From the NCBI GenBank assembly GCA_002407925.1, contig DHPN01000021.1, positions 104,261 through 114,385 of the forward strand: 10,125 bases of DNA. Direction: 5' to 3'. This document shows, piece by piece, positions 5,206 through 10,125 of this stretch. Under the pieces are notes generated by a model, which saw nothing but the letters and a program-made list of their open reading frames with translations, searched no databases and had not been told where the DNA came from. Within the stretch, counting starts at the first letter, position 1. Every line of letters begins with the position of its first letter. The translations under genes and the position numbers were made by a program. The stretch comes from Atopobiaceae bacterium UBA5363. Lineage in GTDB: Bacteria; Actinomycetota; Coriobacteriia; Coriobacteriales; Atopobiaceae.

Positions 5206-6816
5206 ATGCGCACGTCCGCCTTTGAGATCCTCGGGCCGATTATGGTTGGTCCGTCAAGCTCGCACACGGCTGGCGCTCTGCGCATTGCTTTGGTCGCTCG
5301 CTCACTAGGGCCTCGCCCTTTCGCTCAAGTGGACTTCACGCTCTACAATTCCTTTGCCCAGACCTACAAGGGCCACGGCACCGATCGGGCACTGGTAGCA
5401 GGCATTCTCGGACTTGCACCTGACGATAGGCGTGTGCGCGACTCTTTCACGCTCGCCGAGCAAGCTGGGCTTGCCTTCTCGTTCTCCCCTGCCTCAAAGG
5501 AGGCTGGAGTTGGCCGCCATCCGAATACCGTTCGCGTCAACATGCTTGGTCGAAATGGACAAAGGACAAGCGTTACCGGCGAGTCTCTTGGCGGCGGACG
5601 CATACGGATCAGCAGCATTGATGATGTCAACATTGAATTAACGGGAGACTACCCCACACTCTTCATAGTGCAGCGCGATCGGCCCGGAGCTCTTGCATCA
5701 ATCACAGGAACGCTTTCAGCGACAAACACGAACATTGCGTCCATCCACACGTTCCGAAAGGAACGCGGCGGGTTCGCCTACACCATCATTGAGGCGGACG
5801 AACCGATCTCAAGCAGTGTCCTCACGAGGATCCAATTGCTGCCTCAGGTGGTCATGGCAAGCAAAGTCGACATTCCCGGCACTGTTCAGCTCAGGCCAGA
5901 TTCTGCACGAAAGTTTGACTTCAATACGGGAAGTGAGCTGTTAGGCGCCTGCAAGCGCGAGCATATCTCCATTGGGAAGCTGATGCGCGCTCGAGAGGTC
6001 GAGCTGCTGGGCGCGGACACGCGATCTGAGCAGCTGGCTACCAAGAAGATGACCCGTGTACTTGACGCCATGCGCACAGAGACCACCGCCGCGCTCGAAA
6101 AGCCTAAGCTTTCTCTCGGCGGCCTCATAGGAGGCCAGGCCCGCAGCGTCGCACAGGCAGCCTCATGCTACTCCGCTGCGCTTTTGGGCACCACCCTGAG
6201 CCAGGCCGTCACGTATGCAATGGCCACAATAGAGCGTTCCGCATCAATGGGCGTGATTGTGGCCGCGCCTACGGCAGGCTCTGCCGGTATCGTCCCTGGA
6301 GCTGTACGGGCTGTCGCCAAGGCCACGCACGCCACACAAGACCAGATGCTACAAGCCCTCTGGTGCGCAAGCGCCATCGGAGCCCTTCTCGCGCGAAACG
6401 CCTCTGTTGCAGGCGCTGAGGGAGGTTGCCAGGCCGAAGTCGGTTCAGCAGCAGCCATGGGCGCCGCCGCTCTCGTCGAGTTGCTGGGCGGGACCGCACA
6501 GACCGCGCTTTCCGCCGCCTCGACTGCTTTGGCCAATCTACTCGGACTTGTTTGTGATCCCGTGCGGGGCCTCGTTGAATATCCCTGCCAAAACCGTAAT
6601 GTAATCGGTGTCGTTGATGCGTTCAGCGCCGCTCAACTTGCATTGTCTGGAGTACGGGATCCTATTCCGTTCGATGAGGTCGTTGACGCAATGCAAAAAG
6701 TCGGGCAGTCATTGCCAGCGACGCTGCGCGAAACAGCGCTTGGCGGACTCGCTGCCGAGCCCTCAGCCGCAAGTGCACGTTCACTGTGTGCCCTTTGCGA
6801 CGCCTGCGACTCTTAG
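5206..6816 (+). CDS. sdaA: Iron-sulfur L-serine dehydratase, fused beta-ACT-alpha form
   Basis: This enzyme deaminates L-serine to pyruvate and ammonia with an oxygen-sensitive [4Fe-4S] cluster, not PLP. The 536-residue chain joins what B. subtilis makes as two proteins. The beta domain begins EILGPIMVGPSSSHTAG (residues 7-23). An ACT domain follows at about residues 149-200 (LFIVQRDRPGALASITGTLS). The alpha catalytic domain starts near residue 240, with APTAGSAGIVPG (354-365), EGGCQAEVGSA (405-415) and CDPVRGLVEYPCQNRN (450-465). C408, C450 and C461 are the expected cluster cysteines; their spacing (42 and 11) equals that of C343, C385 and C396 in the Legionella enzyme as I recall it. The chain ends SLCALCDACDS, giving three more cysteines at 528, 531 and 534. 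E. coli SdaA is a single chain but lacks the ACT domain. AAGGAG lies 5 bases before the ATG. The gene sits 11 bases after gltX, apparently in its operon. Confidence 0.94.
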   Translation: MRTSAFEILGPIMVGPSSSHTAGALRIALVARSLGPRPFAQVDFTLYNSFAQTYKGHGTDRALVAGILGLAPDDRRVRDSFTLAEQAGLAFSFSPASKEAGVGRHPNTVRVNMLGRNGQRTSVTGESLGGGRIRISSIDDVNIELTGDYPTLFIVQRDRPGALASITGTLSATNTNIASIHTFRKERGGFAYTIIEADEPISSSVLTRIQLLPQVVMASKVDIPGTVQLRPDSARKFDFNTGSELLGACKREHISIGKLMRAREVELLGADTRSEQLATKKMTRVLDAMRTETTAALEKPKLSLGGLIGGQARSVAQAASCYSAALLGTTLSQAVTYAMATIERSASMGVIVAAPTAGSAGIVPGAVRAVAKATHATQDQMLQALWCASAIGALLARNASVAGAEGGCQAEVGSAAAMGAAALVELLGGTAQTALSAASTALANLLGLVCDPVRGLVEYPCQNRNVIGVVDAFSAAQLALSGVRDPIPFDEVVDAMQKVGQSLPATLRETALGGLAAEPSAASARSLCALCDACDS

Positions 6817-6832
6817 CCCCTCGCGCAAAGGC

Positions 6833-8065
6833 CTACGAACGCTTGGAGTGGTCCTTATGCCGCCTCAGCTCTTGGGGATCAACCGAGACCGCAGCGCGCC
6901 GCCCAAACCGCCCGGTGCTCAGGTGCCTTCTCTGCTTAGCTTTTGAGCCCTTTATCGTGGCAGCCGCGCTCTCGCGCCGAGTAAGCCTCATCCAACGATG
7001 ATACAGGCTCACACTCGAATTCGAGGAGATGCCAAGGAGCGGCACCGCAAGGAGGGTGGGGGCAAAAAAAGTGATAACGCGCCAAACCAAATAGCCCGCC
7101 GTGGCCGTGCTCCCAAAGAGGGGGCCATAGAAGAGGGCAAAGCCTCCCTCCGCGCCACCAGTCCCTCCTGGCAGGGGAACGGCGGACGACACCATCTGGA
7201 CCATTGACCCAGCTGCGAGGCACTCAAGAAAGTCAGCGTCCCGCCCAAAGGCGCGCAGGACAAACCAGGGGATCATGTAAAGGCATGCGAGCTGCACCAT
7301 TGTGACGAGCAAGGTGAGCCCCATAGATGGGAGGTCATTCGCAGCCCGCTTGAACGCATCCGAGAACTCCTGCACCTGCACGTCGACTACCTCACGCCAG
7401 TGCTTGGGATTTTTCATCCATTTATGATGCTCTGCAAAGCGTATGGCCCAGTTGCCAATATGCCTGACGAACACCGGGCAAAGGCACACGATGAACAAGC
7501 TAATCAGCTCAAGCAGGTGGATGCCAAAGACGACAAGGTTCAAGAAGACTATGTCTCCATAGCTCGCTAGGAAGAATCTAAACTTGGTGAGCAACATGAG
7601 TGCAGCGAACAGCACAACGCCAAGCTGAAACATGATAAAACGGGTAAACTGCGTCGCGCCTGCCTCTCCGGGATCAAGTCCCGTCTTTGTCAGGCGTACG
7701 ATTTGAGACGGAATTGCCCCTGCCTGCATCGGCGTCAGATTGCCGAAGAAGACTCCTGACGCCTCCACGCTCATCAAGTCTCTTATGCCCACGGGGGATT
7801 CATGGTCAAGTATCACAGCAATCACATAGGCGCTTACGCCGAAGACGAAGTACAGGACATAGCAAAGCACCGCACCCCACACCCAATTGCCCTCTACTGT
7901 GGAAAGAGCCGCTGCAAAGGTGCCCATCTGGCCAGAGAAGACCAGATAAAGGATGTAGACAATGACAACTACTGCGAGAAAGAGGGCGCCCTTTCGGGCC
8001 TTTGCGGTATTTTCTACCTCATCGGTTGATGCCGCGCCAACTCGCGTCCTGACCCTTCTCGCCAT
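6833..8065 (-). CDS. Polytopic membrane protein, LPG-synthase-TM / YbhN (UPF0104) flippase-like family
   Basis: A 410-residue integral membrane protein. After a basic N-terminus, hydrophobic segments are visible at about 27-43, 62-86, 143-160, 172-198, 247-272 and 318-346, with shorter amphipathic stretches between. Family hallmarks are FFGNLTPMQAGAIPSQIVRL (106-125) and VPLPGGTGGAEGG (296-308), both typical of the transmembrane domain shared with MprF, the lysyl-phosphatidylglycerol synthase/flippase. No synthase domain follows, so lipid aminoacylation is not expected; related stand-alone proteins are annotated as flippase-like and their substrates are mostly unknown. The last 55 residues are strongly basic, probably cytosolic. 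GGGGAGGG stands just before the ATG. It lies 102 bases downstream of thrS on the same strand and may be read through from it, and its end converges on the serine dehydratase gene with a gap of only 16 bases. Family is likely; the transported substrate is unknown. Confidence 0.85.
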   Translation of the reverse strand: MARRVRTRVGAASTDEVENTAKARKGALFLAVVVIVYILYLVFSGQMGTFAAALSTVEGNWVWGAVLCYVLYFVFGVSAYVIAVILDHESPVGIRDLMSVEASGVFFGNLTPMQAGAIPSQIVRLTKTGLDPGEAGATQFTRFIMFQLGVVLFAALMLLTKFRFFLASYGDIVFLNLVVFGIHLLELISLFIVCLCPVFVRHIGNWAIRFAEHHKWMKNPKHWREVVDVQVQEFSDAFKRAANDLPSMGLTLLVTMVQLACLYMIPWFVLRAFGRDADFLECLAAGSMVQMVSSAVPLPGGTGGAEGGFALFYGPLFGSTATAGYLVWRVITFFAPTLLAVPLLGISSNSSVSLYHRWMRLTRRESAAATIKGSKAKQRRHLSTGRFGRRAAVSVDPQELRRHKDHSKRS

Positions 8066-8091
8066 ATCCCTCCCCTTCGGCCGTCAGAAAG

Positions 8092-8107
8092 CCCTGCAAT
8101 GGCAGGG
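8092..8107 (-). other. Small hairpin between thrS and the flippase-like gene
   Basis: CCCTGC-CATT-GCAGGG forms a 6-bp stem with a 4-base loop in the 102-base gap. It is followed by CTTTCT rather than a real T-run, so it is at best a weak terminator, and read-through from thrS is likely. Nothing else coding or structured was seen in this gap. Confidence 0.35.
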
Positions 8108-8167
8108 GCAACTTTAGGCAAAGCCGCTGCGACATTGGCCGCCATGCGCCGCTGCCCGTACCTGCCA

Positions 8168-9931
8168 CTATCCTCGGCGCTCTGATATCTCAACAGAGAT
8201 GTCGCTGACAAAGCCTTTGAGATCGCGCTGGACGGTCTTGTTGGTGCGGTCACGCACGGAGATGTTGTGCGCGTCCGCCTCCTTCTCGCCAAGGATCAAC
8301 ATATAGGGAACCCTATCTATGCTGCGAGCCTCGCGAATCTTATAGCCGATCTTCTCGTCGCGGTCGTCAACCTTCACGCGTACGCCTGCGGCACGCAAGC
8401 TATCGGCAACCTCATGGGCATAGCCGCGAGTCTTCTCTGACACTGGCAGCACCTTTACTTGGCAGGGGGCAAGCCATGTGGGGAACTTCCCTGCATACTG
8501 CTCAGTGAGCATGCCTATGAACCGCTCAAAGCTACCAAACCCGGCGCGGTGAATCATGATCGGCCGCTTCTTGGATCCGTCAGCGTCGGTGTACTCTAGC
8601 TGGAAGTTCAGCGGAAGCTGGAAGTCGAGCTGAATGGTTCCGCACTGCCACTCGCGACCAAGGCAATCCTGCAGGTGGAAGTCGATCTTAGGGCCATAGA
8701 AGGCGCCGTCTCCCTCGTTGAGTTTGTAATCCATGCCTAACACCTCAAGCGCCTTCTTGAGGCCCTCCGTCGCGTTGTCCCAGTCTTCGTCTGAACCCAT
8801 CGAGTTGTCCGGTCGCGTCGAGAGCTCCACGCGATAAGGGAAGCCGAACTGCTCGTAGTAGGCCATTATGAGGTGTGCGACATTGGTAACCTCGTCAGTG
8901 ACCTGATCGGGGCGGATGAAGAGGTGCGCGTCGTCTTGGGTGAACGAACGGACGCGGAACAGCCCATGCAGGGCGCCCTTAAGCTCGTGGCGGTGGTCAA
9001 GACCTGCTTCAGCAAGGCGTAAGGGCAGGTCTCGATAGCTGCGCGGCTTGCTTTTGTAAATCAAGCAGGCGCCTGGGCAGTTCATCGGCTTGACGGCATA
9101 GTCTTCACCGTCAATCTTGGTGGTGTACATGTTCTCTTTGTAATGCTCCCAATGCCCAGAGGTCTCCCAAAGCTTGCGAGACAAGATTATGGGCGTTTGG
9201 ACCTCGTCATAGCCATACGCCGTCTGCATGTCCCGCCAATAGTCCATCAGGGCGTTCTTGAGCAGCATGCCGTTGGGAAGCCAGAACGGGAAGCCCGGGC
9301 CCTCGTCAGCCATCATGAACAGGCCCATTTCCTTGCCTATCTTGCGATGGTCGCGCTTCTCAGCCTCCTCAATCATATGCTGCCATGCGTCAAGCTCTTC
9401 TTTGCTGCGAAATGCGACGCCGTTGATGCGGGTGAGCATTTTGTTGTTCTTGTCAGCCTTCCAATACGCTCCTGACAGGCCAGTGAGCTTGAAAGCCTTG
9501 AGGGCCTTCGTGTAGGTTAGGTGGGGCCCGACGCACATGTCGATATAGTCGCCCTGCTGATAGAATGTGATGCGAGCGTCTGCCGGCAGATCGCCAATGT
9601 GCTCAACCTTATACGTCTCTCCTCGGCTGGACATGAGCTCAATGGCCTTCGCACGTGGCAGCTCGAAGGTCGTGATCTTCTCATTTGCCTTGGTTATCTT
9701 GTGCATCTCCTTCTCGATGGCAGGAAGGTCCTCTTTTGAGAGCTTCACGTCACCGAGGTCGATGTCATAGTAAAACCCCTTCTCGGTAGCCGGGCCATAG
9801 CCAAAGTGCGCATCTGGATACAGGCGCTTGACCGCCTCAGCCAAAACGTGCGCCGCTGTGTGACGAATGACGTGCAACTCGTCATCTTTTGCGCATTCCT
9901 CGACATGACCGTCGTTGTACAAAACCTTCAT
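8168..9931 (-). CDS. thrS: Threonyl-tRNA synthetase lacking the N-terminal TGS domain
   Basis: A class II synthetase that charges tRNA(Thr) and clears mischarged Ser-tRNA(Thr). The editing domain is present: HTAAH (H24, H28) and CVGPH (C133, H137) match the four active-site residues of the E. coli editing site. Class II motif 2 appears as FRVRSFTQDDAHLF (325-338) and motif 3 as GFGSFERFIGML (464-475). The zinc ligands are C285 (MNCPG), H336 and H461. The anticodon-binding domain ends at residue 587. E. coli ThrRS has 642 residues and starts with a TGS domain of about 60; here only some 20 residues precede the editing domain, so TGS is absent rather than truncated by a bad start. The ATG at 9931 has GGGAAGG upstream. 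The frame remains open to 10072, but that stretch is the leader and upstream terminator. I saw no T-box in the leader, though it is only partly visible as a separate unit. Confidence 0.96.
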   Translation of the reverse strand: MKVLYNDGHVEECAKDDELHVIRHTAAHVLAEAVKRLYPDAHFGYGPATEKGFYYDIDLGDVKLSKEDLPAIEKEMHKITKANEKITTFELPRAKAIELMSSRGETYKVEHIGDLPADARITFYQQGDYIDMCVGPHLTYTKALKAFKLTGLSGAYWKADKNNKMLTRINGVAFRSKEELDAWQHMIEEAEKRDHRKIGKEMGLFMMADEGPGFPFWLPNGMLLKNALMDYWRDMQTAYGYDEVQTPIILSRKLWETSGHWEHYKENMYTTKIDGEDYAVKPMNCPGACLIYKSKPRSYRDLPLRLAEAGLDHRHELKGALHGLFRVRSFTQDDAHLFIRPDQVTDEVTNVAHLIMAYYEQFGFPYRVELSTRPDNSMGSDEDWDNATEGLKKALEVLGMDYKLNEGDGAFYGPKIDFHLQDCLGREWQCGTIQLDFQLPLNFQLEYTDADGSKKRPIMIHRAGFGSFERFIGMLTEQYAGKFPTWLAPCQVKVLPVSEKTRGYAHEVADSLRAAGVRVKVDDRDEKIGYKIREARSIDRVPYMLILGEKEADAHNISVRDRTNKTVQRDLKGFVSDISVEISERRG

Positions 9932-9970
9932 GCTGCTACCTTCCCTGTGATTAAGATGCGATCCATATAG

Positions 9971-10010
9971 AACAAAAGCCCGTCCGCCACCTTCTTTTGG
10001 CGAAGCGGGC
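9971..10010 (-). terminator. Rho-independent terminator between the zinc-ribbon gene and thrS
   Basis: On the minus strand GCCCG/CGGGC (5 bp) and CGCC/GGCG (4 bp) stack around a small internal loop, with TTTTGTT directly after the stem. It lies about 23 bases beyond the upstream stop codon and 40 bases before thrS. A second weaker hairpin, ATAGGC/GCCTAT (10014-10036), overlaps the stop codon. I saw no convincing thrS promoter in the remaining short gap. Confidence 0.72.
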
Positions 10011-10032
10011 GAGATAGGCCTTTTGCCAACGC

Positions 10033-10125
10033 CTATTGAATGCGTGTTCGACAGTAGGGGCACACCTTCCAATCAGCGTTGAGCGGGCGATGGCACGTCG
10101 GGCACACATTGCGAACTTGCGTGTT
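10033..10125 (-). CDS. C-terminal end of a zinc-ribbon protein (partial, N-terminus outside window)
   Basis: The last 30 codons of a minus-strand gene are visible, ending in TAG at 10033-10035. They contain CPTC (residues 8-11 of the visible part) and CPYC (22-25), a CxxC-N10-CxxC spacing typical of a small zinc ribbon, then end CRTRIQ. Such C-terminal zinc ribbons cap many different bacterial proteins, so no function can be given. The terminator behind it marks the end of this transcription unit. The visible piece is too short to name a family. Confidence 0.7.
   Translation of the reverse strand, partial: NTQVRNVCPTCHRPLNADWKVCPYCRTRIQ

Noticed and set aside
6168..6536. 122-codon minus-strand open frame inside the serine dehydratase gene
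   Set aside because: Alanine-rich antisense shadow of the alpha domain.
9932..10032. T-box leader for thrS
   Set aside because: The stretch is too short, and I see no T-box sequence or specifier-loop structure; the hairpin there fits a terminator of the upstream gene.

Overview
This is an ordinary chromosomal housekeeping stretch from a GC-rich bacterium. The gene set points to an actinobacterial lineage, most likely Coriobacteriia (Olsenella/Atopobium-like). The clues are a PriA with an intact Walker A, a metK behind a SAM-I riboswitch that works by transcription attenuation, a ThrRS without the TGS domain, and a fused beta-ACT-alpha serine dehydratase. This assignment is an inference from gene content and sequence style; no database search was run.

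Layout, left to right. The minus strand first holds the N-terminal two fifths or so of priA (1-1000, running off the left edge) with its own promoter. metK follows (1100-2362, minus), with a strong terminator behind it. In front of metK lies a complete regulatory leader: promoter, SAM-I aptamer, antiterminator and terminator (2408-2626). Next on the minus strand is a TetR-family regulator (2669-3427) with an unusually long N-terminus. A GTCAAA-N3-TTTGAC inverted repeat overlaps its predicted promoter and looks like an autoregulatory operator. Diverging from it on the plus strand is gltX (3686-5194, TTG start), followed 11 bases later by a serine dehydratase gene (5206-6816), so the two are probably one transcript. 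Converging on these is a minus-strand gene for a polytopic LPG-synthase-TM/flippase-like protein (6833-8065). Upstream of that on the same strand is thrS (8168-9931). The right edge holds a terminator and the last 30 codons of a minus-strand gene ending in a CxxC...CxxC zinc ribbon.

Functionally the window combines translation (gltX, thrS), one-carbon/SAM metabolism (metK), serine catabolism (sdaA type), replication restart (priA), envelope function (flippase-like protein) and one local regulator. No mobile element, CRISPR array, tRNA or rRNA gene was seen. I did not find a convincing undescribed multi-gene system. The most rewarding parts are the metK riboswitch, which appears to carry an extra hairpin in the P1-P2 junction, the tetR operator/promoter, and the C-terminal CxxCxxC tail of the serine dehydratase.
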